Shown here in pieces: positions 16,269 to 24,464 of a stretch of 64,000 nucleotides of DNA. Position 1 is the stretch's first letter. Each line of letters starts with the position of its first letter. The notes below the pieces were generated by a model. It ran no database searches. It saw nothing but the letters and a program-made list of their open reading frames with translations, and was not told where the DNA came from. The DNA is from Thermoanaerobaculia bacterium. GTDB taxonomy: Bacteria > Acidobacteriota > Thermoanaerobaculia > Multivoradales > J023. The stretch lies in assembly GCA_030431255.1 (NCBI GenBank), contig JAUIJL010000001.1, forward strand, positions 1-64,000, written 5' to 3'. A program made the position numbers and the translations under genes.

Positions 16269-18020
16269 ATGCTGAACCTCTTTTTGAGAGGGTTGGTCCT
16301 GACGGTATTGTTGCTCACATGGATACCCCATGAGGCGGCCGGTCAGATCTCCGGTATCCGCCTCACACAGACGGGCAATACCGGCTTGATGATCAACGTG
16401 GACGTCTCGGCCTTTTATACGACGGGCTCCACCGAGACCACGGCATATTTGGGTACCTACTACAATCAAGTCCCGGCGATCGATTGGGGTGACGGCTCAA
16501 CGACCCCTCGCTATGGATACGGACCGTCCACGGGCATTCCTTTGGTGGCCACGAGCACCGTGGTCAACGGAATTCCGGCTCGGGCTTATCGCGGTAGCTT
16601 CTCTCACTCCTATGGATCCGCCGGCAGCTACACCATCTCGGCGAATACCAGATGCTGTCCGATCGCGACGCCGACGAATACCTTGGTCTCAGGAACCATC
16701 GTCACCACCACGATCACGACCTCCGGTCCGTTCGGCCCGACCACCTTCACCACTTCCTTCGTGCAAAACACCTTGGCGGTCAACGCGGTGGCACCGGGCT
16801 TCGGCAAGGCCTTTGCGCCGAGCTCCGTCGGCATCGGCGCGCCGAGCACCCTGACCTTCACCATCGACAACACCGCCGGCACCCTCGACGACAACAACTT
16901 GGCATTCGTCGACAACTTACCCGCGGGTTTGCTGGTCGCGTCGCCGGCCAACGTTGCCACTTCCTGTACCGGCGGCACCGTGACCGCCACTTCCGGAACA
17001 GGCACGATCAGCTACAGCGGTGGAACGGTGGCCGCCGGGGCCGGCTGCACGCTCAGTGTGGACGTCTCCGCCGATCTGCCCGGTGCCTACGCCAACACCA
17101 CCGGTGACCTGACTTCCGCCTTCGGCAACAGTGGCACTGCTAGCGACACCTTGACCGTGACCGCGGTGCCCGTGGGTTTCACCAAATCTTTCAATCCGGA
17201 CAACACCGGCATCGACGTGCCGAGCACCCTGACCTTCAGCATCGACAACGCGGCCAACGCGGCGACCGTTTCGTCGTTGGATTTCACCGACAACCTGCCG
17301 GCGGGCATGACGATCTCCAACCCTGCGAACGTGGTCAATTCCTGCACCGGTGGAACCTTGACCGCGACCTCCGGCGCGGCGGTGATTTCCTACACCGGCG
17401 GCAGCGTGGGCGCGGCGGGTAGCTGCGCGATCAGCGTCGACGTGCAAGCCGATTCGATTGGAGCATTCGTCAACACCACCGGTGACCTGACGTCGACCTC
17501 GGGCAATAGCGGAACCGCTTCCGACACCTTGAATGTGGGAGCCGCGCCACTCTTCACCAAGGCCTTCTCGCCGGACGCGATTTCCATCGGTGAGGTCAGC
17601 ACCCTGACGTTTACCATCGACAATTCCGCGGGCATTGCCGACGCCACCGGCCTGGCATTCGTCGACAACCTACCGGCGGGCGTGGAAGTGGCGAGCCCTG
17701 AAAACATCGCGGAGTCCTGCACCGGCGGCACGGTGACGGCGGTGGCGGGCACCAGTGTCATCACCTACTCCGGTGGCTCCGTGTCCATGGGTGCGACTTG
17801 CATGATCAGCGTCGACGTCACGGTCACGGATTCGGGCCAATTCGTCAACGTGGCCGATCCGCTGTCGTCCTCGTTGGGCACGAGCCCGGCCGGCTCTGCC
17901 ACCGCACCCCTCTCGGGAGGAACCGTGTTGGATGTGCCGACGGCTTCAACCCGAGGTCTCTTGGGATTCACGGCGTTGTTGGCCCTGTTCGCAGTTCTGG
18001 CGATGCGTCGGAAGCTTTGA
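16269..18020 (+). CDS. Exported repeat protein with three DUF11/DUF7933-like domains and IPTL-CTERM-like sorting signal
   Basis: From ATG 16269 (AAGGAG at 16253-16260) this is 583 residues. It has a signal peptide of about 25 residues, a unique region to about 175 with aspartate and PKD-like features (IDWGDGSTTPRYG), then three tandem beta domains of about 125 residues. These start at DNA positions near 16800, 17178 and 17553, each opening F-x-K-x-F then STLTF-IDN, with DNLPAG and SCTGGT in the middle. The C-terminus is a sorting-type tail: VPTASTRG, a hydrophobic helix and the basic end RRKL, like IPTL-CTERM. It is probably a surface adhesin or cell-envelope protein processed by an exosortase-type system, which is not present in this window. 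The low-complexity repeats use G/S/T/N-rich codons. Confidence 0.82.
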   Translation: MLNLFLRGLVLTVLLLTWIPHEAAGQISGIRLTQTGNTGLMINVDVSAFYTTGSTETTAYLGTYYNQVPAIDWGDGSTTPRYGYGPSTGIPLVATSTVVNGIPARAYRGSFSHSYGSAGSYTISANTRCCPIATPTNTLVSGTIVTTTITTSGPFGPTTFTTSFVQNTLAVNAVAPGFGKAFAPSSVGIGAPSTLTFTIDNTAGTLDDNNLAFVDNLPAGLLVASPANVATSCTGGTVTATSGTGTISYSGGTVAAGAGCTLSVDVSADLPGAYANTTGDLTSAFGNSGTASDTLTVTAVPVGFTKSFNPDNTGIDVPSTLTFSIDNAANAATVSSLDFTDNLPAGMTISNPANVVNSCTGGTLTATSGAAVISYTGGSVGAAGSCAISVDVQADSIGAFVNTTGDLTSTSGNSGTASDTLNVGAAPLFTKAFSPDAISIGEVSTLTFTIDNSAGIADATGLAFVDNLPAGVEVASPENIAESCTGGTVTAVAGTSVITYSGGSVSMGATCMISVDVTVTDSGQFVNVADPLSSSLGTSPAGSATAPLSGGTVLDVPTASTRGLLGFTALLALFAVLAMRRKL

Positions 18021-18042
18021 TCGGATTCCAGGAACGCACACT

Positions 18043-19794
18043 ATGACGATGCCTCGAAAAATGCGGCGCCTTCTCGGCGCCGCTTCCTTTAGGTTCGACA
18101 GGATCATTTCGAAACTGCTTCCTCTGGCCGTCTCCCTGGGAGCCTTAGCTTGGCCTTCTCTCTTAGCGGCCCAGGTCTCTCTGGTGGAGATTTCCGACGC
18201 CAGTGGCCTGGGGCAAGGCTACGAGGTTCCCCAGGCGGGCTTCGGCTCCGGGGCCGCCCTCGGTGATTTCGATGCCGACGGCTTCGTGGACGTCTTCGTC
18301 CCCACCTCCGGCGGTGTCGGGCATCAGCTCTATCGCAATCTAGGCAACGGGCAATTCGAGGAAGTGGCAGCCGAGGCCGGGGTGGCCAGTCTCGAAAGGG
18401 GGCGGGCAGGGCTTTGGCTCGACTATGACGGCGACCACCGTTTAGATTTGTTGGTCCACAACGATTGTTATCAAGGCACATGCGCCGCCGGCTCATTTCT
18501 GCAGCTATTTCGGCAGACCAGCACCGGTGTATTCGAGGAACGCACCGTGGAAGCCGGTCTTTTCGACAACAGCCATGACGAAGAGCAGCACAGCAGCGGC
18601 ATGGCGGCGGCGGACGTCAATCACGACGGATTCCTGGATTTTGTGGCCGGCTTCTGGGAGGGGGCGCTGCGTCTCTACCTCAATCAAGGGGACGGCACCT
18701 TCTCCGATGTCTCCTCGGCGGTGGGTTTGGACAACGCGGTCCTGGGGTATCACCAGCCCGTGATGCAGGACTTCAACGGCGACGGCTTGGTGGATATCTA
18801 CGCGGCGGTGGATTTCACGGAGAATCGTCTGTGGCTCCATCAAGGGACCAGCCGAGGCATGCCCTCCTTCGTGGAATCGGCCGGCGCCTCCGGCTGCGAC
18901 AACGCCATGAACGACATGGGCGTTGCCCTCGGCGACTTCGACGACGACGGGCTGATCGATCTCTATGTGACGAATATTTTTCGAGACGGTCGCCACAACA
19001 TCCTGCTGCACAACCAGCTCGAAAACGGCTCGTTGAGCTTCTCAGAAACGTCTCAATCCCTTGGGGTCGATGAAGGGGGATGGGGATGGGGCACGACGTT
19101 CTTGGACGTCGACAACGACGGCGACCTGGATCTAGCGGAAACCAATGGCTGGCGCACCAATACCTGGGAATCGCCCCCCAGATTCTTCATTCACCAAGGG
19201 GGGCAGCCCGCCTCCTTTGTCGACCAAGCGGCGGCCATGGGGTTGACCGATGCATCCTGGGGCTCCAGCTTGCTCGCCTTTGATTTTGATCGCGATGGGG
19301 ATTTGGACCTGTTGGAAACGGTCCCTGAGGTGGTCGGTGCGCCGAATCAGGAAGAGGTCCGATTGTATGAGAACCAGCTTCACGGCCCGACCCCTCGCGT
19401 CCAAGCTGGTGGAAAGACGGCCGGTGGAAAAACAGCCGGCGGAGAGACGGCGGTCGGCGGTGCTGCGAGCCGCTACCTGGTGGTCAAACCCAGGATGGCA
19501 GGTGCCAACCATCTCAGCATCGGCGCCAAGATCAGTGCTGATCTGGGTGAAAAAATCTTGTGGCGTTGGATCGGCGCCGGAGGAAGCTATTTGGGCCAAG
19601 AGCCCGCGGAGGCGTTTTTCGGGCTGGGAACGTCGGACAGCGCCGAGCGGGTAGAGATTCACTGGCCCGACGGCAAGCGGACGAAGCTGCTGGACATCGC
19701 CGCGGATCAGATGCTGACGGTGACCGACGATCTGCTCTTCAGCTCCGGATTCGAGCGGGGCGATTTATCGGCTTGGTCCGAAGCGTCGCCCTAA
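18043..19794 (+). CDS. Secreted VCBS/FG-GAP repeat protein with ASPIC/UnbV domain (paralog 1)
   Basis: From ATG 18043 this is 583 residues. A signal peptide ending near LLAAQ (residue about 45) is followed by repeated Ca-binding-like blade motifs of the form GDFDADGFVDVFV, DVNHDGFLDFV, DFNGDGLVDIY, DFDDDGLIDLYV, DVDNDGDLDLAE and DFDRDGDLDLLE, which mark a beta-propeller. The ASPIC/UnbV domain covers about 480-560 (HLSIGAKI, FFGLG, VEIHWPDGK). A short Gly/Lys/Thr repeat (GGKTAGGKTAGGETAVGG) links the two. The extreme C-terminus is FSSGFERGDLSAWSEASP, a motif shared with two other proteins here. The next gene starts 2 bp after its stop, so they form an operon. Ligand is unknown; an adhesion or surface role is likely. 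Confidence 0.87.
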   Translation: MTMPRKMRRLLGAASFRFDRIISKLLPLAVSLGALAWPSLLAAQVSLVEISDASGLGQGYEVPQAGFGSGAALGDFDADGFVDVFVPTSGGVGHQLYRNLGNGQFEEVAAEAGVASLERGRAGLWLDYDGDHRLDLLVHNDCYQGTCAAGSFLQLFRQTSTGVFEERTVEAGLFDNSHDEEQHSSGMAAADVNHDGFLDFVAGFWEGALRLYLNQGDGTFSDVSSAVGLDNAVLGYHQPVMQDFNGDGLVDIYAAVDFTENRLWLHQGTSRGMPSFVESAGASGCDNAMNDMGVALGDFDDDGLIDLYVTNIFRDGRHNILLHNQLENGSLSFSETSQSLGVDEGGWGWGTTFLDVDNDGDLDLAETNGWRTNTWESPPRFFIHQGGQPASFVDQAAAMGLTDASWGSSLLAFDFDRDGDLDLLETVPEVVGAPNQEEVRLYENQLHGPTPRVQAGGKTAGGKTAGGETAVGGAASRYLVVKPRMAGANHLSIGAKISADLGEKILWRWIGAGGSYLGQEPAEAFFGLGTSDSAERVEIHWPDGKRTKLLDIAADQMLTVTDDLLFSSGFERGDLSAWSEASP

Positions 19795-19796
19795 CC

Positions 19797-21569
19797 ATGG
19801 TTGCCATGGGATATCGAGGTTGGGTGATCCTCTGGGGTTTGTGTCTCAGCAGCTCGCTGGGTGCGCAGATTCAATTCTCCGACGTCACCGAGGCGGCCGG
19901 CTTGGCGAACGAGACCTATTTTTCGCCCACCAACCACAGCCTGGGCATCAATTGGATCGACTTCAACGACGACGGCTGGCCGGACCTCTTCATGGTAGGA
20001 GGCGGACCGGGTCGCCCGCCGCACCTCTTCCGAAACGAGCAGGACGGCACGTTCAGTCGGGTGGGCGCGTTGTTGCCGACCCTGCCCGATGTGGAGATGA
20101 CCGGAGCTCGATTCGCGGATTTCGATCGCGACGGCGACCAAGATCTCTTCATCTACACCGACAACCACGATTGGTGCACCCATTGTGAAGACAACGAGCC
20201 GGACGGGCCACCGAATCTATTGTTGAAGAATTTGTGGGCCGAGAACGGCTCCCAGACCATTGAGGGACAGCCCCTCTTCCAGGAAGTGGCCGCCGCCGCC
20301 GGCATCGACGACCTCGCGCCGTCCCCTTTCGGCACCCTGCCCGCCTATCGATCGAAAACGGCGGCTTGGTTGGACTACGATCGAGACGGCTGCATCGACC
20401 TCTTCGTCGGCCACATGGTGATCAACTCCGGGGGCAGCGAGGCCAACAAAGATCGACTTTTCCGAAATCGTTGCGACGGCACCTTCGAGGACGCCACCGT
20501 CGCAAGCGGATTGAATCCCGGGAGCGATCCCCAGACCTTTAGGGCGGCGTTGGCCTCCGGCGGCTTCCATCTCAACGACGATCTTTGGCCGGATCTCTAC
20601 GTGGTGAATGCCTCCTTCCGAGAAGAAATCTTCCATGCGGACTTCGTGTTCACCAATCAAGGTCGCGGGGAAGAAGGCGTGACCTTCGTCGAAACCACGG
20701 GTGTGAATATCGGTAACGACAGCCAGGGGGGCATGGGCGTCGACGTTGCCGACATCGATTTGGACGGCGATTGGGATCTCTACATCACCGATGTGATCGA
20801 TTCGACCCTCGATCAAGAGCCCCTGGGAAATGTGCTCTACCTCAACGACGGCGCCGGCGGATTCCTCGACAATACGGCCCCCGAGGCGGGGGTCCAGGGA
20901 CACAACAGCTGGGGGGCCAACTTCTTCGATGCGGATCGAGACGGATGGGAGGATCTGTTCATTTCGACCATCATCAACGCCGGCACGGACTTTCTTTTTC
21001 ACAATCAAGGACCGGGTATCGACGGCAGGGTGAGCTTTACCAACGTGGCCCAGAGCGCGGGTATCGAGACCCTGGACAGCCGGGGCAGCGCGGCCGCGGA
21101 CTTTGATCGCGATGGTGATGTCGATATTGCGGTGGTGAACCAGAACGGTCCGATGCAGCTCTTTCGCAACGACACGGTCGCCGGCGGTTGTTGGTTGGTG
21201 CTCGAGCTGAAGGGAACCTTGAGCAATCTCGACGCCATCGGCACCATTGTCGAGGTCACCACCGGTGAAACGGTCCGTCGACGACAAGTCAAGGGCGGTT
21301 CGAGCGCCCATTCCCAAGACGCCTTAGCGGTCCATTTCGGCCTGGCGGATGTTTCTGTGGCAGATGAGGTGAGAGTCCGGTGGCCGAGTGGTCTAGAGAC
21401 GATCCTGGAACAGGTGGCTTGCAACCGATATCAGCGGATCATCGAGCCTTGGATCTTCGGCGACGGATTCGAGTCCGGGGACCTTTCCGCATGGTCTTCC
21501 TCTTCGTCCTTTGAGCAAGTGGAAGATGGGCTCCATTCGCTCGTCGACCGCGGTCAGCTCGAGCGCTGA
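19797..21569 (+). CDS. Secreted VCBS/FG-GAP repeat protein with ASPIC/UnbV domain (paralog 2)
   Basis: This 590-residue paralog of the preceding protein starts at ATG 19797, or possibly 19806, 2 bp after its stop. The signal peptide ends near SSLGAQ (residue about 24). Blade motifs include DFNDDGWPDLFMV, DFDRDGDQDLFIY, DYDRDGCIDLFVG, DIDLDGDWDLYIT, DADRDGWEDLFIS and DFDRDGDVDIAVV. The ASPIC/UnbV region near the end has VKGGSSAHSQDALAVHFGLA and VRWPSG. The GFESGDLSAWS motif lies about 40 residues before the stop and is followed by a polar tail. It is probably secreted together with paralog 1. Enzymatic activity is not indicated. Confidence 0.87.
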   Translation: MVAMGYRGWVILWGLCLSSSLGAQIQFSDVTEAAGLANETYFSPTNHSLGINWIDFNDDGWPDLFMVGGGPGRPPHLFRNEQDGTFSRVGALLPTLPDVEMTGARFADFDRDGDQDLFIYTDNHDWCTHCEDNEPDGPPNLLLKNLWAENGSQTIEGQPLFQEVAAAAGIDDLAPSPFGTLPAYRSKTAAWLDYDRDGCIDLFVGHMVINSGGSEANKDRLFRNRCDGTFEDATVASGLNPGSDPQTFRAALASGGFHLNDDLWPDLYVVNASFREEIFHADFVFTNQGRGEEGVTFVETTGVNIGNDSQGGMGVDVADIDLDGDWDLYITDVIDSTLDQEPLGNVLYLNDGAGGFLDNTAPEAGVQGHNSWGANFFDADRDGWEDLFISTIINAGTDFLFHNQGPGIDGRVSFTNVAQSAGIETLDSRGSAAADFDRDGDVDIAVVNQNGPMQLFRNDTVAGGCWLVLELKGTLSNLDAIGTIVEVTTGETVRRRQVKGGSSAHSQDALAVHFGLADVSVADEVRVRWPSGLETILEQVACNRYQRIIEPWIFGDGFESGDLSAWSSSSSFEQVEDGLHSLVDRGQLER

Positions 21570-21578
21570 GGCGCGTCC

Positions 21579-23162
21579 CTACCAAGTATCGACGAACCGA
21601 CGGCCGGCGGGCGGCGAGGGCCGCCGGCGGGTGGGCGAGCCGAGGGCCGATAGGATCACCTCGCGGGTGTCGGCAGGATCGATGACGGCGTCGATTTCCA
21701 GGTAGGAGGCGGCTTCCGTGGCCCGCCCTTGGCGGTAAAGCCGGGTGACCAGCTCGTTGAAGAGCTGTTCCCGAGCCTGGGGATCCGGCGCCGATTCCAG
21801 CTCGCGCTTGAAACCCAGCCGGACCGCTCCTTCGAGACCCATGGCTCCGAATTCCCCCTGTGGCCAGGACACCGTGTAGTCCGGACGTCGGAGGCTACCT
21901 CCGGCCATAGCCATGGCGCCCAAGCCGTAACCTTTGCGCAGGAAGACGCAAATCCAAGGCGCGCGAACCTGGGCTCCGACCACGAAGAGTCGGCTCATGC
22001 GACGCACAGCCGCTTCTTTTTCGCTCTCGGGGCCGACCATGAAGCCGGGGGTGTCACAGAGGGATAGCACGGGAATGTTGAAGACGTCCAAGAGCTGAAG
22101 AAATCGAGCGGCTTTTTCAGCGGCGGTGGCGTCGATAGCGCCACCCAAGACCCGGGTGTCGTTGGCCAAAACGCCCATGGGCCGACCTCCGATGCGCACC
22201 AACGCGGTGATCATGCTGCTGCCGTAGCCCCGGCGCAGCTCGACGAAAGAATCGTCGTCCACCAGGGTTTCGATCAGGGGTCGGGCCTTGTAGCTGAATC
22301 GACGATCCGCGGGCAGGGCTTCGCGCAGGGGAGTCTGATCCCCTGCGCTCCACTCGGCGTGATCGCCCTGGAAATAGCCGAGAACCTTCTTGGCGAGAGC
22401 GGTCGCTTCCGCCTCGTCCTCCGCCACCACGTCCACCACACCATTGCTCGATTGGACCTCGATCGGCCCGATCTCCTTGGGGCTGAAGATGCCCAAGCCA
22501 CCGCCTTCGATCATCGCCGGTCCGGCCATGCCGATCCATGAGCCACGGGTTGCGATGGTGACGTCGGCGCTGCCGAAGAGCGCCGCGTTGCCGGCGAAGC
22601 AATATCCATGATTGACGGCGATGCGCGGCACTTTGCCGCTCAGGCCGGCCCAGGATGCGAAGCTCGGCACGGTGAGGCCGGAGCTGGAGGTGAGCACATC
22701 CACGTCTCCGGGGCGACCGCCTCCACCTTCGGTAAACATCACGGTGGGCAGCCGCAAGCGGTCGATGACATCGAAGATGCGGTCGAGCTTGAGGTGGTGG
22801 AAATAACCTTGGGTGCCGGCCAACACCGTATAGTCGTTGACGATCACCGCTGTGCGGGCGGCCTGCGCTCCGAAAAGGGCGCTGTTGACCGTGCCGATGC
22901 CGGTGATCACACCGTCGGCGGGGGTCTCCCGGCGCAGCTCGTCGAGATCCCGTCGGCTGCGCTGGGCGGCGACCGCCAGCCGGCCGTACTCCACGAACGA
23001 GCCGTCGTCGCAGAGGTCGGTGAGATTGGCGCGAGCCGTGCGAGAGCCCTTCGACTCTCGCCGTGCCACCGCGTCCGGCCGTGCCGAATCCAGGGTTTGG
23101 TCGAGCCGGGATCTCAGCTCGTCCAAAGGGTCGGCCGGGTCGTCTTCAGATCGCTGGGGCAT
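21579..23162 (-). CDS. Acyl-CoA carboxylase carboxyltransferase subunit (PccB/AccD5-like)
   Basis: This 527-residue carboxyltransferase has duplicated crotonase-like halves. The N-terminal half contains VIVNDYTVLAGTQGYFHHLK and FTEGGGGRPGDVD; the C-terminal half contains the family blocks LSLCDTPGFMVGPESE, ICVFLRKGYGLGAMAMAGG and WPQGEFGAMGLEGAV. It transfers carboxyl from carboxybiotin to an acyl-CoA (propionyl-, methylcrotonyl- or acetyl-type); the substrate cannot be assigned. No biotin carboxylase or biotin carrier gene is in the window. It begins 17 bp before the end of the upstream exported-protein gene, so the two are probably co-transcribed, although no functional link is apparent. 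Confidence 0.93.
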   Translation of the reverse strand: MPQRSEDDPADPLDELRSRLDQTLDSARPDAVARRESKGSRTARANLTDLCDDGSFVEYGRLAVAAQRSRRDLDELRRETPADGVITGIGTVNSALFGAQAARTAVIVNDYTVLAGTQGYFHHLKLDRIFDVIDRLRLPTVMFTEGGGGRPGDVDVLTSSSGLTVPSFASWAGLSGKVPRIAVNHGYCFAGNAALFGSADVTIATRGSWIGMAGPAMIEGGGLGIFSPKEIGPIEVQSSNGVVDVVAEDEAEATALAKKVLGYFQGDHAEWSAGDQTPLREALPADRRFSYKARPLIETLVDDDSFVELRRGYGSSMITALVRIGGRPMGVLANDTRVLGGAIDATAAEKAARFLQLLDVFNIPVLSLCDTPGFMVGPESEKEAAVRRMSRLFVVGAQVRAPWICVFLRKGYGLGAMAMAGGSLRRPDYTVSWPQGEFGAMGLEGAVRLGFKRELESAPDPQAREQLFNELVTRLYRQGRATEAASYLEIDAVIDPADTREVILSALGSPTRRRPSPPAGRRFVDTW

Positions 23163-24063
23163 CGAGGCAGAAGCCCTTCAAGCCGACGGAGAAGATGCCC
23201 GATGCGTCGTGAGATACCGACGCCGCTCCTCCGCTGAATCCATTGTCGATATTCTCGAATCGGATATCCAAGGAGCCGAAATTGGTGCCCGCGTTGACCA
23301 AGGCCGAAGCGTTGAGCTGGAAGGAGAAGTCGTCGGTCCAAATGCTGAAATTGTTGATCATATTGCCATTCTCGTCATAGACCGTGCCGGTGACCGAGGG
23401 TGGGTCGATGGTCGAGTTGCCGCCGAGGGGTAAGTCGAGCATGAAGGTGATCACCGTGCCTCCGGAAAAACCGCCGCCGATCAGGAAACGCACCTTATAC
23501 ATCTCGCAGAACTCGCCGGCGTCGATATCGATCGGAAGCTCTCCGAAGGCGAAGGCGTCGGAGGGGGTGGCCTGGAAATAGTCGACGCTGGTGGGGTCGT
23601 TGGACAAAACCCGTGCCCATCCTCGAATAAATCCGTCGACATCGGCGGCTTGGCCGCTGAGGGCGTCACGAAGGTTGATGGTCCACACTTCCTTGGGGTC
23701 CAAGTTGCGGGTTTGGGTCGTGAGGCTCGACAAGCTGTCGGTGGGCAAATATTGAATCGACACATCTTGGGCGGTGTTGTGCTCGTTGCGAATACCGAGC
23801 AAGGTGGTGTCGCCGCCCGGATCCAAAGTGTCGACCAAGAAGTGGGGAACGATATAAAACGTGCTCGGCGCCTCGACCTTGGCTCCCGCGAGCTCTCCGG
23901 TCAGTGCAGAGGCCCGTGGCGAGCTCTGGGCGGCTTTCGGGGTGTCCGGATTGAAGGTGACGGCCTTGGACGGGGGGTGGATTTGAACCACGGTCTCGGC
24001 CGCGGCAAGAGAAGATGACATGAGGACGAGGAAGGCGAGTGCCAGGATGATTCTGTGATGCAT
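23146..24063 (-). CDS. Exported protein of unknown function
   Basis: From ATG 24063, preceded by GAAGGAA, this is 305 residues. The signal peptide (about 1-22) is clear. The mature part is predicted to be mostly beta. It begins with a Pro-rich linker, then FYIVPHFLVDTLDPGGDTTLLGIRNEH, a phrase typical of envelope proteins resembling fibronectin/CARDB-like domains, with DVDGFIRGWARVLS and a second half rich in Gly, Asn and Phe (FENIDNGFSGGAASVSHDAS). Two or three cysteines are present. No catalytic motif is recognised. A longer in-frame extension to 24501 would read through the His/Ser/Pro tandem repeat and is rejected. It overlaps the carboxyltransferase start by 17 bp. Confidence 0.75.
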   Translation of the reverse strand: MHHRIILALAFLVLMSSSLAAAETVVQIHPPSKAVTFNPDTPKAAQSSPRASALTGELAGAKVEAPSTFYIVPHFLVDTLDPGGDTTLLGIRNEHNTAQDVSIQYLPTDSLSSLTTQTRNLDPKEVWTINLRDALSGQAADVDGFIRGWARVLSNDPTSVDYFQATPSDAFAFGELPIDIDAGEFCEMYKVRFLIGGGFSGGTVITFMLDLPLGGNSTIDPPSVTGTVYDENGNMINNFSIWTDDFSFQLNASALVNAGTNFGSLDIRFENIDNGFSGGAASVSHDASGIFSVGLKGFCLDAPAI

Positions 24064-24371
24064 GGAAGTGTTCCTTCTCGAGTGATGGTGCAACTTAGTG
24101 GGGACCCGTTGCTTGAGAATATCGAAGGCCAAACCCTTTTGGCAGGTATATGTGTTTTGAGGGTGATTTAGATCGGTTTGATGGTCTCTCACCCGATACC
24201 CATTTATCTCAATCGAAACGGTCGCGCGGGGGCCGGCATATACTGGTCGATAGCCGAGAAAGCTCGTTGTGGACGAGCGAGCGTCTGTTGTCGGGTTCCG
24301 AATTTGCGGGGTCACCTGGGTGACGGAATCCATTGACGAAAGGGGAGAGGGTGCAAGAGATCGCGACGTGG

Positions 24372-24461
24372 ATGGGCTGTGACACTCTGGGCTATGACGT
24401 TGTGGGCTGTGACACTCTGGGCTATGACGTTGTGGGCTGTGACGCGGCCGGGGAGTCGTGA
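24372..24461 (+). CDS. Possible 29-aa leader peptide encoded by the tandem repeat
   Basis: An ATG at 24372 reads through the repeat in frame: the decapeptide GCDTLGYDVV occurs twice, then GCDAAGES and TGA at 24459-24461, just before the kinase start at 24465. The purine-rich AGGGGAGAGG at 24341-24350 is about 21 bp upstream, too far for a standard ribosome site; a GTG at 24351 would be too close to it. The minus strand is also open here, so coding potential may be incidental to a 30-bp repeat. Expression is unproven. Confidence 0.25.
   Translation: MGCDTLGYDVVGCDTLGYDVVGCDAAGES
24374..24448 (+). repeat. 15-bp direct repeat, five copies (30-bp higher-order unit)
   Basis: The units GGGCTGTGACACTCT and GGGCTATGACGTTGT alternate: copies begin at 24374, 24389, 24404, 24419 and 24434, and the last diverges after GGGCTGTGAC. 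The array ends 16 bp before the GTG start of the kinase, where it could act as a stacked operator or as part of a leader peptide. Copies of each type are identical, which suggests recent expansion. Confidence 0.85.
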
Positions 24462-24464
24462 GCC

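Larger units (their letters stand above)
24064..24464. other. 401-bp intergenic region between divergent units
   Basis: This spacer separates the exported-protein gene (minus) from the third kinase gene (plus). It is AT-richer than its surroundings at 24064-24200 and probably holds both promoters; no confident hexamers were assigned. Its right end contains the tandem repeat and short reading frame listed separately. Confidence 0.5.

Noticed and set aside
20217-21317. 366-codon minus-strand frame
   Set aside because: It is the complementary shadow of the Asp/Gly-rich VCBS repeat codons of the plus-strand gene.
24374-24448. CRISPR-like or integron repeat
   Set aside because: Units are contiguous 15-mers without spacers, and no cas or integrase gene is near.
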